A DNA stretch of 64,000 nucleotides from Zavarzinella sp. (GCA_041399155.1 JAWKTI010000002.1:372001-436000); one strand, 5' to 3'; positions 18,217-28,002 are shown, counted from the first letter of the stretch. Numbers and translations are program-made. The notes: generated from the letters alone by a model not told the origin.

Positions 18217-21200
18217 ATGACCGAAGAAACACTTTTTGAAGCAGCGTTGAATTTGCCTGAAAACCAGCGGCTGGATTTTCTACGTAAGGAATGTGGCAGC
18301 AATCTTGCCTTTTTCAACCGCATGCAGGAACTTCTGCAAGCCCATCTGAAACCTGAATTGCCGTTGGATCAGACAGTAGACTCCCCACCCGCAGGGAACG
18401 AACTTTCTACCAGCATCCATGTCTCATCAGAGTCAAAAATAACCGTCATTGATGAAAAATATCAGTTGAAAGAACTGATTGGTGAAGGCGGGATGGGAAC
18501 CGTTTGGCTTGCAAAACAAATTTCCCCACTGAAGCGTCTGGTCGCCATCAAATTGATCAAACCAGGCATGGATTCACGCCAGGTGATGCTGCGATTTGAA
18601 GGGGAACGTCAGGCGTTGGCAATGATGGATCACCCGAATATTGCCAAAGTACTGGATGGCGGACTGCACGAGAACAGGCCTTATTTTGTCATGGAACTGG
18701 TGAAGGGCGTTCCGATTACCGAATATTGCGACCAGAGAAAATTAACGCCCCATCAGCGGCTCGAACTGTTCATACAAGCCTGTCAGGCAATTCAGCATGC
18801 CCACCACAAAGGGATTATTCACCGCGATATCAAGCCTTCGAACGTGCTGGTTGCCCTGTATGATGACAAACCAGTCGTGAAAGTCATCGATTTTGGGATT
18901 GCCAAAGCCACGGGATCATCGCTGACAGAGATGACCATTGAAACGAGTTTCGGTGGTGTGGTGGGAACCCCACAATACATGAGTCCTGAACAGGCCACTT
19001 TTAACAATCTGGATATCGACACCCGATCCGATATTTACGCATTGGGAGTATTGCTTTACGAATTATTAACAGGTAATCCGCCATTCACTGATGAAGAACT
19101 GAAAAGAAAAGGCATATTGGAAATTCTTCGTGTTGTTCGCGAAGAGGATCCCCCACTGCCAAGCACAAGATTAAGCACTGCCGATGCACTTCCCAGCATC
19201 AGCGCCAATCGTAGCACCGAGCCAAAAAAGTTAACGGGCATTCTCCGATCGGAGCTGGATTGGATTGTCATGAGGGCGTTAGAAAAAAGCCGCACGCGTC
19301 GATACGAAACTGCCAACGGTTTTGCGTCAGACATCCTGCGTTATCTGGCGGGAGAACCAGTACAGGCTCACCCACCTTCAAAGGTGTATCGTTTGCGAAA
19401 ATTCATCCGGAAGCACCGAAAACCTTTATTAGCTGCAAGTGCGTTATTCTTAACGTTGTTTTGTGGCGTGCTGGGCACCTCATTTGGTTTAGTCCAATCG
19501 ATCCGGGCCACGAAGAGGGCGAATCTTGCACGTCAGGAATCTGTTACACAAGCTTTGATTGCAGCAGAAAACGAACGCGTGGCAGTACTTGAGGCAGACC
19601 GTGCAGATCGGAACGCTGCCCAGATGAGGCACCATCTGAATCTGTTTCGGCTGAAGGATGCTCAGTCTGGGTATCGTGCAGGAAATATCCGCTACGCCAG
19701 AGAAACACTGCTGGATGTAGAACCCGAATACCGCTCGGTGGCGTGGGGAATCACCAAAAGACAACTGGAAGGAAGCGATATTACTTTCTTTGGACATACA
19801 GATAAGGTGAATTGTGTCGCGTGGAGTCCTGATGATTGTTACATTGCAACTGCCAGTGATGACTGCACCGTATGTGTGTGGGAATTAGCAACCGGCAATC
19901 TGGTTCATCGTTTCGCAGACCACAACTACCTGGTTTTAACAGTGTCCTGGAGCAGCGATGGGAAACAACTGGCGAGTGCGGGTGCAGATGGCCGTATTAT
20001 TATTTGGAATCTGCTTAATGGTGGAGTATTGAAAAGTTGGAATGCCCACAGTGATTGGGTAAATTCTCTTGAATTCAGTCCGGATTGCAAACTCCTCTCC
20101 AGTAGCAGTAGTGATCGTTCGATTGCCATTTGGGATTGTGAAACCGGCAAGATTGTAAAGCGATTCAACGATTTTCCCTATGCGATGCACCGTGCGACAT
20201 GGAATAAAGATGGTTCGCTACTTGCAGCTTATGGTTTTTTTGAGAAACAAATTTCTGTGTATTCCACTACAGACTGGAGCAAAAAGTCTACGATTACCAG
20301 TGATAGCGATGAATTGACAGCAATCTCATGGCATCCAGACGGTAGACATGTCGGTGCATTGATTGCCTGGAGCAACTCAATTGCTGTCTGGAACGCAATC
20401 AGTTCCAAAAAAACAGAATCGATTAATTTGCCAGGATTATCACGAGCATCTGTAGCACTAACATGGCACACAGATGGCAAATCGTTTGCCTGTGTTTCCA
20501 ACGATATTGATATTATTGTGATGATGGACAACGAGTGGCGGGAACCATTGCGTGGTCATGAAACTGGAATCAATAATTTGACTTGGAGCAATTCTGGAAA
20601 ATATCTTGCATCTGTCAGTGCGGATCTTTCGATCCGAATCTGGAATCCACGACATGGGCAGTTTGCAGTAACCTTAGATCACGATGATGCCTTGATTTCA
20701 TCATGCTGCTGGAGCCCGAACGGAAAGATGATTGCGTCATGTTCGAATAATAAAACTGAACAGGTCCGGATTTTCGATTCTGCAACGGGCAAAACACTCC
20801 ATACTCTTTCGGGTCATGAAGAATCTGTTACGGCGGTTGCCTGGAGCCCGGACGGCAAACGTTTGCTGTGTGTGGGCTGGAATCACAAGATCGATATCTG
20901 GGATTGCGATTCCTGGAAAAAAATCACTACTATTGCCAGTAATCTGGACCATGGAATTGATTCAATCGCCTGGGCACCAAATGGAAAAATGTTCGCTAAC
21001 AACTGTGGCAACTATCTGGAGATTCGGGATAGCACTACGCTGCAAGTATTGCATCAGCTTCGATGTGGGGAGCAAAACTTAGTGGAAATCGCCTGGAGTC
21101 CTGACAGCACGGCAATCAGTGTGGGTGATTTTGATGGCAAAGTAATTATCTGGGATGCAGGTAGCGGAAAAGAATTAATTGCGAAACAATGTCACTTCGA

Positions 21201-22113
21201 ATATCTCCGTGGACTGTGCTGGTCTCCTGATGGAAAATATCTTGCAACCAACAGCGTTGATTTTCCTGAAGTGGTGATCCGTGATCCCAACACTCTGAAT
21301 CCTGTACTTACCCTGCGGGGAGATTTTACTGCTCCACATGCGTTGGATTGGAGCCCGGATGGTAGAACGTTGGCATCGGTTGGCCCAGAACAAGTAATCA
21401 TCTGGGACACGAAAACGTGGACCCGTGTTTACGAATTGTGGGACAACCGTCCCAGGGGTGTGGTGAAGTGGAGTCCGCAAGGTAATCGGCTGTTGCTGGG
21501 AAATCTCCATGACATTGCTGTTATTCTGGAACCAAATGACACACCACTACCTGTCCGATTAAAAAATCATCATGATCGTATTAACGCAGTCGTGTTGAGT
21601 CCGGATAGCAAACTGCTCGCTACAGCAGGAAATGATCGCAGAATCGTGATTTGGGATACAGACTCCAGAACAGTCGTGCGAGAAATACCTGCCCACTCAG
21701 ATGCAATTCACGCACTTGCATGGAGTCCGGATTCCAGAAAACTAGCTTCTGGTGGGATGGACACTTCGGTGCGAATCTGGGATGTATCGACGGGAAAAAA
21801 ATTACATGATTTCCTTAAGCATGAAAACATTATTGTTCACTTGATCTGGAGCAAGGATGGCAACAGATTATGGTCCCAGTCATATAGCCCAGAATCTTAC
21901 CTGTGGGATGTCAGCACAGGTAAAATGTTACAAGAGAATCTCAAACATTTGCCAGATAAGTTTATACAGAACATCAATCCCCAGGATTTCTATTTCATAC
22001 CCGATGGGGCCGATATCGTTATTCATCCAAAGAAATTACCAGAATCGGAATTGTTGCGACGAAAAAGGATCTACACGCCACACGAAATTGCACCGACGAA
22101 ACCACCAAGATGA
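18217..22113 (+). CDS. Membrane Ser/Thr protein kinase with C-terminal WD40 propellers
   Basis: 1298 residues. Kinase domain at about 85-385: Gly loop LIGEGGMGTVWLAK, VAIKL lysine, HRDIKPSNVL, DFGIAK and GTPQYMSPEQA, all intact. A membrane helix follows at about 404-425, then a coiled stretch rich in Ala and Glu. From about 522 to 1270 there are at least fourteen WD40 units with the recurring signature WSPDGK followed by a hydrophobic run and W-D/W-N. That is enough for two seven-bladed propellers. The gene starts about 185 bp after the preceding kinase gene on the same strand, so a separate promoter is possible. The exported propellers probably sense or bind a partner (inference). Confidence 0.92.
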   Translation: MTEETLFEAALNLPENQRLDFLRKECGSNLAFFNRMQELLQAHLKPELPLDQTVDSPPAGNELSTSIHVSSESKITVIDEKYQLKELIGEGGMGTVWLAKQISPLKRLVAIKLIKPGMDSRQVMLRFEGERQALAMMDHPNIAKVLDGGLHENRPYFVMELVKGVPITEYCDQRKLTPHQRLELFIQACQAIQHAHHKGIIHRDIKPSNVLVALYDDKPVVKVIDFGIAKATGSSLTEMTIETSFGGVVGTPQYMSPEQATFNNLDIDTRSDIYALGVLLYELLTGNPPFTDEELKRKGILEILRVVREEDPPLPSTRLSTADALPSISANRSTEPKKLTGILRSELDWIVMRALEKSRTRRYETANGFASDILRYLAGEPVQAHPPSKVYRLRKFIRKHRKPLLAASALFLTLFCGVLGTSFGLVQSIRATKRANLARQESVTQALIAAENERVAVLEADRADRNAAQMRHHLNLFRLKDAQSGYRAGNIRYARETLLDVEPEYRSVAWGITKRQLEGSDITFFGHTDKVNCVAWSPDDCYIATASDDCTVCVWELATGNLVHRFADHNYLVLTVSWSSDGKQLASAGADGRIIIWNLLNGGVLKSWNAHSDWVNSLEFSPDCKLLSSSSSDRSIAIWDCETGKIVKRFNDFPYAMHRATWNKDGSLLAAYGFFEKQISVYSTTDWSKKSTITSDSDELTAISWHPDGRHVGALIAWSNSIAVWNAISSKKTESINLPGLSRASVALTWHTDGKSFACVSNDIDIIVMMDNEWREPLRGHETGINNLTWSNSGKYLASVSADLSIRIWNPRHGQFAVTLDHDDALISSCCWSPNGKMIASCSNNKTEQVRIFDSATGKTLHTLSGHEESVTAVAWSPDGKRLLCVGWNHKIDIWDCDSWKKITTIASNLDHGIDSIAWAPNGKMFANNCGNYLEIRDSTTLQVLHQLRCGEQNLVEIAWSPDSTAISVGDFDGKVIIWDAGSGKELIAKQCHFEYLRGLCWSPDGKYLATNSVDFPEVVIRDPNTLNPVLTLRGDFTAPHALDWSPDGRTLASVGPEQVIIWDTKTWTRVYELWDNRPRGVVKWSPQGNRLLLGNLHDIAVILEPNDTPLPVRLKNHHDRINAVVLSPDSKLLATAGNDRRIVIWDTDSRTVVREIPAHSDAIHALAWSPDSRKLASGGMDTSVRIWDVSTGKKLHDFLKHENIIVHLIWSKDGNRLWSQSYSPESYLWDVSTGKMLQENLKHLPDKFIQNINPQDFYFIPDGADIVIHPKKLPESELLRRKRIYTPHEIAPTKPPR

Positions 22114-22161
22114 CCATTTGAAAGAGAAGTTTCGTTGATCAGCCCCCGATTAGGTGGTGGG

Positions 22162-23256
22162 TTACTTCGCTCCGAAACAATAGACTGTGCCCTTTTCGGT
22201 GGTGATCAGCAGTTTGCCATCGGAGAAAGCGGGAGAGCCCAGAATAGCCCCATCAAGTTCCAGTGAAGTGACTTTTTTGCCGCTGTCCCGTTCAATGACG
22301 TACAAGTTCTGATCCAATGAGCCGACGACGACCCGATCTCCCACAATGATTGCGGAACCATCCACCTTATGTTCGGTGGTGTAAAACCACTTTGGCTTAC
22401 CGGTTTTGGTATCCAGTGCCCAGACGTTTTTATCTCGACTGCCAATAATCAGCGTCCCTGCATCAATCGCTGGGGAAGCATAAAACGCCTGTGCCCGGCG
22501 TGGGGCTTCGAATTCCCACAGAATTTTCATTTTTTCGAGATCAACGGCCAGCACCTGGTTCGACATCGTGCCCACGTAAAGCGTTTTGTCCACAATGGCC
22601 GCGGATGCACCGGTTTGCCCTTTCAGGTCGACGGAACCCAGCTCTTTTCCAGTTTTGGTATCGATGGTGTGCAGTAAACTGTCGCACCCCGCCAGATAGG
22701 TGCGGTCACCCACCACAGCAACACCACCATATACGGGGCCTTCTGTCAGAAATTCCCACACTTTTTTGCCGTTCTGGTCCAGACAGTACAGCGTTGAATC
22801 GTGGGATGGGATTAAAATGTACTCACCGGCAAAATTGGCAGCAGCAGAAATTTCGCCCCCAGCCTCAAATGCCCACAATTCTTTGCCCGTAACCGCGTCG
22901 AGACAAACGAACTTACCATCCAGATTCCCCACAAAAAGCTTCCCTTTGCGGTAGGCAGCAGAGGCACGCACGAGACCGATTTCGGTTTTCCAAAGTTCTT
23001 TGCCTGTTTTCAGATCGATGGCGTAGAATTGTTTGTCAAAATTGCCGACAAATACTTTCCCTTCTGCAATCACCGGCGTGCTTTCAAAAGCACTTTTAGC
23101 TTTGAACCTCCATAGTTCGTTCAAAGTATCGGGAATTTTGCCTGCAATCACCGCTGTCTGTGCGGCATTTCCACGTGCCAGTGGCCAGTCTGCCTTCGCA
23201 CTGAGGGTGGGCACGAAAACGCAAACCGCAAGTATCGTAATATTTCGTAATATCAT
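22162..23256 (-). CDS. Exported PQQ-type beta-propeller protein
   Basis: About 364 residues with a signal peptide (MILRNITILAVCVFVPTLSA). The body consists of repeated blades with the signature LDTKTGKELW, seen as AIDLKTGKELWKTE, CLDAVTGKELWAFE, TIDTKTGKELGSVD and ALDTKTGKPKWFYT. That is about seven or eight blades, as in BamB-like and quinoprotein-like propellers. No quinone-binding residues can be assigned, so an enzyme is unlikely; a scaffold or binding role is more likely. The start at 23256 is favoured by GGGAG eight bases upstream and puts the signal peptide at the N-terminus. It is convergent with the WD40 kinase gene, 48 bp from its stop. Confidence 0.85.
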   Translation of the reverse strand: MILRNITILAVCVFVPTLSAKADWPLARGNAAQTAVIAGKIPDTLNELWRFKAKSAFESTPVIAEGKVFVGNFDKQFYAIDLKTGKELWKTEIGLVRASAAYRKGKLFVGNLDGKFVCLDAVTGKELWAFEAGGEISAAANFAGEYILIPSHDSTLYCLDQNGKKVWEFLTEGPVYGGVAVVGDRTYLAGCDSLLHTIDTKTGKELGSVDLKGQTGASAAIVDKTLYVGTMSNQVLAVDLEKMKILWEFEAPRRAQAFYASPAIDAGTLIIGSRDKNVWALDTKTGKPKWFYTTEHKVDGSAIIVGDRVVVGSLDQNLYVIERDSGKKVTSLELDGAILGSPAFSDGKLLITTEKGTVYCFGAK

Positions 23257-23417
23257 TTCCAGTCTCCCACGTGCACAGTTGATTAAACCATTATAAGCAC
23301 GCACATAGGTTAGACGTATGTGATGTGGGCGGGATTTTACCAGTAGAATGTGAGAGAATTCTCACAATGATTGCGTAAAAAGTGAATTATTACAGTAAAT
23401 AACAATTCGGCGGCAAA

Positions 23418-24533
23418 TTAGCCTGCAACCACCGCATAAACAGGTGGTAAGGGGCTGCAAACCGGTTGCCAGTCATTCCCCTGGTTGTTACTTGCCCAAA
23501 CATTGCCAGTGGTGCTGCCAAACATCAGTTCCTGCCCAGCAGCATCAATTGCCAATGCGTGTCGATAAACTACATCATAGGCATGTTCCTGAGGCAGTCC
23601 GCTTGTTAATGTGTCGAAACTCTTACCTCCATCGCGGGTGCGGGTAACGGCTAATTTTGCATCGACGGGAATCCGCTTTTCATCTTTGATTCCTGGAACA
23701 AACCATGCAGTGCCTGGATCTGTGGGATGCACTGCCACGGCAAACCCGAACGTGGAAGGCACCTTATCTAACCCCTGCACCTCCCAGGTACGGGCATTGT
23801 CCTGGGAATAAAAGATACCATTGTGGTGCTGTACCCACAAATGATCTGGCTGTGCAGCACAACGCACCATCAGGTGGGGGTCTTGTGCCACGGGATCTTC
23901 CCGTTTATCGGGTGGCATGTATTCTGCATACATGCCCGTGCCATCGCAGTACCAGCTTGCACCGGCATCGTTGGTTTTCCATACCCCACCACAGGAAACT
24001 GCTACCGCCAGTTCCAATTCATTTGCAGGATTCAGGCAAATAGAATGGATACCCGGCTGATCCATGCCACCACCAGACCACGATTTACGTAATGGGTGGT
24101 TCCAGAGTGACTCAACCAACTGCCAGCTTGCTCCAGAATCATCAGAACGAAATAGCCCGCCGGGCAACGTGCCGCACCATATGGTGCTGGGCTGGCTGGA
24201 ATGCCCAGGTGCAAACGCCCAGATTTTTTCCAGCTTCCATTCACGCGGTGTTTGTCGCCAGGGATCCAGGTCCACTTCACCTTCTGGCTTAGGCGGGTAG
24301 CTCGGTGTGGCTATTTCCTGCCAGGTGTTGCCGCCATCCAGCGACCGATGAACCTTCGTTCCGAAATGACTATGCTCCAACGAAACATACAGCATGCCGT
24401 CGCGCGGATCGAACATCACCAGGCCTACGTTATCTGCTGCAAACGATACGTTCTCAATATTCCAACGTCCCTGCATGCCACTAGTGATCGTAAACAAGCC
24501 CTTTCGGGTTGCCACATAGAATCTGCCTGCCAT
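23418..24533 (-). CDS. BNR/sialidase-like beta-propeller protein
   Basis: About 371 residues with no signal peptide. Asp-box (BNR) motifs recur: SLDGGNTWQEI, RSDDSGASWQLV, KTNDAGASWYCD, YSQDNARTWEV, TRDGGKSFDTL and ASNNQGNDWQPV. These mark a propeller of the sialidase/Vps10 fold. No sialidase catalytic Arg triad can be assigned, so the old label 'glycosyl hydrolase' is not justified by what can be seen. Probably a cytoplasmic binding protein. Two start codons lie close together; the second (24533) has better spacing from the upstream GAGGGA than the first (24539). Single gene; role unknown. Confidence 0.78.
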   Translation of the reverse strand: MAGRFYVATRKGLFTITSGMQGRWNIENVSFAADNVGLVMFDPRDGMLYVSLEHSHFGTKVHRSLDGGNTWQEIATPSYPPKPEGEVDLDPWRQTPREWKLEKIWAFAPGHSSQPSTIWCGTLPGGLFRSDDSGASWQLVESLWNHPLRKSWSGGGMDQPGIHSICLNPANELELAVAVSCGGVWKTNDAGASWYCDGTGMYAEYMPPDKREDPVAQDPHLMVRCAAQPDHLWVQHHNGIFYSQDNARTWEVQGLDKVPSTFGFAVAVHPTDPGTAWFVPGIKDEKRIPVDAKLAVTRTRDGGKSFDTLTSGLPQEHAYDVVYRHALAIDAAGQELMFGSTTGNVWASNNQGNDWQPVCSPLPPVYAVVAG

Positions 24534-24697
24534 CTGCATTCCCTCAAAAACCAGATATGAAAGTTTGGATAGAAATTAGCTTATTCGGTCGTTGATGCAA
24601 ATGTCGGTAGGAAGTTACAATCCAACGATTTCGCTGGCATTTTGATCCAGTTCAATTATAATTGTCGTTCTAGCTTACATCATCACGAGGACAGCGC

Positions 24698-26005
24698 ATG
24701 TTACGTCTCTCCGGAATTCTTCTGCTCGCAAGTGCCACCTGGTTACAGGCAGCAGATGTCGACATTCCAAAGGGTTTTACCCCACTTTTTAATGGCAAAG
24801 ATCTTACCGGCTGGCATGGGTGGGCAATTCATGCAAAGGGTGCCAACCCTTACGATATTGCCAAAGCCGACCCTTCTGCAGTGGCCAAAATGGTTGAGGA
24901 CTTTACTGCGGATGCCAAGGCACACTGGTCGGTTCAGAATGGTGAACTGGTCAACGATGGTAAAGGTGCCTATCTGGCAACTGCCAAAGAATATGGCGAT
25001 TACGAATTGCTGATCGATTATAAAACCGTTGCAAAAGCCGACTCTGGCATTTACCTCCGCAACACTCCTCAAGTGCAGATCTGGGATTACACAGATAAGG
25101 GTAAATTCAACATCGGTGCAGACAAAGGCAGTGGTGGGCTGTGGAATAACAGTGCGAAAACACCTGGCAAAGACCCATTGGTGCTGGCCGACAAGCCATT
25201 TGGCGAGTGGAACTCCTTCCGCATTATTCAGGTGGGTGAACGCACCACGATTTACCTGAACGGTAAATTGGTGGTGGATCATGCCCGCATGGAAAACTAC
25301 TGGAACCGTGCCATTCCGTTGGCTCGAAAAGGCAAAATTCTGCTGCAGACCCACGGTGGGGAGATTCGCTGGCGGAATATCTTCATTCGCGAAATCGGTG
25401 GCGAAGAAGCCAACAAAATGCTCGCTGAAAAGAATGCATCCGGCTTCACAGAGATCTTCAATGGCAAAGACTTCACTGGCTGGCAGGGTGCCACCGCGAA
25501 CTACGAAGTAGTTGACGGTGCCGTTCGCTGCCAGAAAGGCAAAGGCGGCGTACTCTACACCAAAGAAGAGTACGCAGATTTCCAGGTACAACTGGAATTC
25601 AAATTGCCCAAGAATGGCAACAACGGCCTGGCCATTCGTTACCCAGGTGGTTCCGGCGACGGTGCCTACATTGGCATGTGTGAACTACAGGTGCTGGACG
25701 ATGACTACAAAGGCATCGATCCTCGCCAGGCGCACGGTTCTGCATATGGCATGGTTGCCGCAGCACGTGGTTACCACCGTCCCGTGGGGGAGTGGAACTA
25801 TCAGGTGGTCACCGTGAAAGGCCCCACCATTCAAGTGGAACTGAACGGCACGCGGATTCTGAATGCTGATCTTTCCAAAGTCACAGAATACATGGGGAAA
25901 CGCCCACACCCTGGCAAAGACCGTACGACAGGATTTTTTGGGTTCTGTGGGCACAGTGATCCAGTTGAATTCCGCAATATCAAAATCAAACCACTGAAAG
26001 ATTAA
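24698..26005 (+). CDS. Exported protein with two DUF1080 domains
   Basis: 435 residues with a signal peptide (MLRLSGILLLASATWLQAAD). Two copies of the DUF1080 (3-keto-disaccharide hydrolase-like) fold follow, at about 25-235 and 245-433. Both begin with the same signature, FTPLFNGKDLTGW and FTEIFNGKDFTGW. Both end with an RNI/K motif, IRWRNIFIREI and VEFRNIKIKPL. This is a concanavalin A-like jelly roll abundant in planctomycetes and linked to carbohydrate breakdown; the substrate here is unknown. A GAGGA ribosome site precedes the ATG. The reading frame continues open past its stop into the rarA coding region with no second in-frame stop. Confidence 0.88.
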   Translation: MLRLSGILLLASATWLQAADVDIPKGFTPLFNGKDLTGWHGWAIHAKGANPYDIAKADPSAVAKMVEDFTADAKAHWSVQNGELVNDGKGAYLATAKEYGDYELLIDYKTVAKADSGIYLRNTPQVQIWDYTDKGKFNIGADKGSGGLWNNSAKTPGKDPLVLADKPFGEWNSFRIIQVGERTTIYLNGKLVVDHARMENYWNRAIPLARKGKILLQTHGGEIRWRNIFIREIGGEEANKMLAEKNASGFTEIFNGKDFTGWQGATANYEVVDGAVRCQKGKGGVLYTKEEYADFQVQLEFKLPKNGNNGLAIRYPGGSGDGAYIGMCELQVLDDDYKGIDPRQAHGSAYGMVAAARGYHRPVGEWNYQVVTVKGPTIQVELNGTRILNADLSKVTEYMGKRPHPGKDRTTGFFGFCGHSDPVEFRNIKIKPLKD

Positions 26006-26098
26006 TCTCCTTTTGCTGTCTTTTCAGGTGGCACTATCGACCTGTTCAGCGATCTCCGTTCTACCAACCGTGCCAGTGCCAAGCCTCTGGCGGCCAGG

Positions 26099-27403
26099 AT
26101 GCGACCACGCACCCTGGATGAATTTGTGGGGCAGGAGCACTTCATTGGTGAAGGCAAACTGCTGCGTCGGATGCTGCTGGCAGATCGCCTGAACTCCCTT
26201 GTTTTCTATGGCCCGGCTGGCACGGGCAAAACTGCTCTGGCGCAGGTTATTGCCCATCATTCAAAAAGCCATTTTCAGCCAATGAATGCGGTTTCTGCGG
26301 GCAGCAAAGAAGTACGTGAGGTACTGGAACATGCCCGCCAACGCCTGGACCTGCATGGCGAACGGACCATCCTGTTTCTTGACGAAATCCATCGCTTCAA
26401 CAAGGCACAGCAGGATATTCTGTTGCCAGATGTTGAAGATGGGGTGGTTATTCTGATCGGTGCTACCACAGAAAATCCATTCTTCTCAATCAATACTCCC
26501 TTGCTGAGCCGCAGTCAGATTTTCACGTTTGAGCCGCTCAGCAAAGAACATATCAAACGATTGATTCAGCGTGCACTGAAAGATACCGAGCGTGGGTTCG
26601 GTGAACTTCAGATTCAGCTTGATCCCGATGCACTGGAGTTCCTGGCAACAATGGCCGATGGCGACGCGCGTCGAGCATTGACCGCATTGGAAATCGGTGT
26701 CCGATCTTCGCTGGAAGAGCCAATCCACATTACACTGGAAGTGGCCCAGGAGAGCATCCAGCGAAAGCTGATCGGCTTCGACCCCACGGGGGATACGCAC
26801 TACGACCTGGCCAGTGCCTTCATCAAAAGCATGCGTGGCAGCGATCCCAACGCAGCGATGTACTGGCTGGCACGAATGCTGGAAGCTGGCGAAGATCCTC
26901 GATTTATTGCCCGCCGGATCGTCATCTGTGCGTCCGAAGATGTTGGCAACGCCGATCCAATGGCTCTACTCGTGGCCCACGGTGCCTGGCAATCGGTTGA
27001 GGCGGTCGGGCTGCCGGAATGTCAATTGGCATTAGCCCAGGCGGTGGCCTACATCGCCTGTGCCCCAAAATCAAACCGAGTGACACTGGCCATCATGCAG
27101 GCGCGAAAAGATGCCCGCGATGGACAGACTATCCCCGTACCAAAGCATTTGAAAGACGCCCACTACGCGGGTGCAAAAACGTTTGAGCACGGTGTGGATT
27201 ATCAGTATGCCCACGATTTTTCCGGGGGCTTTGTGCAGCAGGAATACCTTGGTGTCGAACGGTGCTATTACGAACCAACAGATCGCGGCAAAGAAGCAGA
27301 AATGCTAGCCACTCTGCAGCGACTGTTTCCCCAGCTGTACAAGCAAACTGGTGGCACTCAGGATTCACCACCCTCAACAATTGAACAGAACGACAACCCA
27401 TAA
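26099..27403 (+). CDS. rarA: Replication-associated recombination ATPase RarA (MgsA)
   Basis: RarA is an AAA+ clamp-loader-like ATPase acting at stalled replication forks. Visible: Walker A YGPAGTGKTALA, Walker B ILFLDEIHRFNKAQQD, sensor 1 GATTENPFFS, sensor 2 GDARRALTALE, and the C-terminal tetramer region. 434 residues from this ATG, but the true N-terminus is surely longer: the in-frame codons upstream read IDLFSDLRSTN then PLAAR, and 'PLAARMRP' is the conserved RarA opening. No ATG, GTG or TTG exists between the DUF1080 stop (26003-26005) and 26099 in this frame. The ATC at 26036-26038, where other RarA proteins have MDLF, has AGGTGG four bases before it. Either a rare start codon is used or one base is wrong. 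Confidence 0.9.
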   Translation: MRPRTLDEFVGQEHFIGEGKLLRRMLLADRLNSLVFYGPAGTGKTALAQVIAHHSKSHFQPMNAVSAGSKEVREVLEHARQRLDLHGERTILFLDEIHRFNKAQQDILLPDVEDGVVILIGATTENPFFSINTPLLSRSQIFTFEPLSKEHIKRLIQRALKDTERGFGELQIQLDPDALEFLATMADGDARRALTALEIGVRSSLEEPIHITLEVAQESIQRKLIGFDPTGDTHYDLASAFIKSMRGSDPNAAMYWLARMLEAGEDPRFIARRIVICASEDVGNADPMALLVAHGAWQSVEAVGLPECQLALAQAVAYIACAPKSNRVTLAIMQARKDARDGQTIPVPKHLKDAHYAGAKTFEHGVDYQYAHDFSGGFVQQEYLGVERCYYEPTDRGKEAEMLATLQRLFPQLYKQTGGTQDSPPSTIEQNDNP

Positions 27404-27493
27404 TGATGAGCGGATTTAATCAGTTTTGAAATTCATGGCGCATTTTCTCCTGAATAAGTTTGTTCATTGTTACCGATTCGCGACAACAATTGA

Positions 27494-27513
27494 GCATGAA
27501 ATTATTTTCATGC
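27494..27513. repeat. Perfect inverted repeat, 8-bp arms
   Basis: GCATGAAA, a TTAT loop, then TTTCATGC, followed by an alternating AT tract. It could be an operator or a weak hairpin. There is no T-run suggesting a terminator on the plus strand. Confidence 0.5.
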
Positions 27514-27730
27514 ATATATAATATATCCACGTGCCTGTAAAAAAATACAATTTTTCTTGCAAAACGACTGAACACACCAAGAATCATTTGTCACAAGACT
27601 ATATCCTGAAGTAACTTACATTCATCAAAACTTTTTTGTGAATTCTTGCAAAATAGCGATCACCCCCACTGTTTTGCAGTTGGGATTCCGCAAAATTCAT
27701 CACTTTCTCATGAATTCCTGATCAACTTCA

Positions 27731-27763
27731 CAATGGCATCATGTCCATGCAAAGATGCCATTG
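27731..27763. repeat. Perfect inverted repeat, 10-bp arms
   Basis: CAATGGCATC at 27731-27740 and GATGCCATTG at 27754-27763 with a 13-base loop. As RNA this would be a stable hairpin. It sits 240 bp upstream of the gene at 28003 and 330 bp downstream of rarA; there is no following T-run, so a regulatory or RNA-stabilising role is more likely than an intrinsic terminator. Confidence 0.55.
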
Positions 27764-28002
27764 AAAGCGTTCCTTAACTATCTCAACAACGTGAATCGCA
27801 AGTGAAGCACGTAATGCCCTGACCAGGATCGCAGGTTTGCGTAATCGTTAAAGTCGCTACATTTGGTCTATTTTCGCACACGAACTGCGAAAAATTGTGC
27901 TTGCCACGACGAAAAAAGCGTTTAGCCTGAAGATATTGGGAATAATCCGCACAGATTGCCCAACAGGAACTATACTACACGCACATACATCCAGGAGTAA
28001 CG

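Larger units (their letters stand above)
27404..28002. other. 600-bp AT-rich gap without a gene
   Basis: No reading frame here looks coding on either strand. It holds two perfect inverted repeats (listed separately) and, at its right end, AGGAG six bases before the ATG of the next gene. The 11-mer TTCTTGCAAAA occurs twice (near 27552 and 27645). CTGTTTTGCAGTT near 27668 also occurs in the gap near 18104. These may be chance or remnants of an intergenic repeat. No tRNA-like cloverleaf was found. Confidence 0.5.

Noticed and set aside
24743..25591. Minus-strand frame of 282 codons across the DUF1080 gene
   Set aside because: Antisense to the duplicated DUF1080 gene; sequence rich in Phe, Cys and His without motifs.
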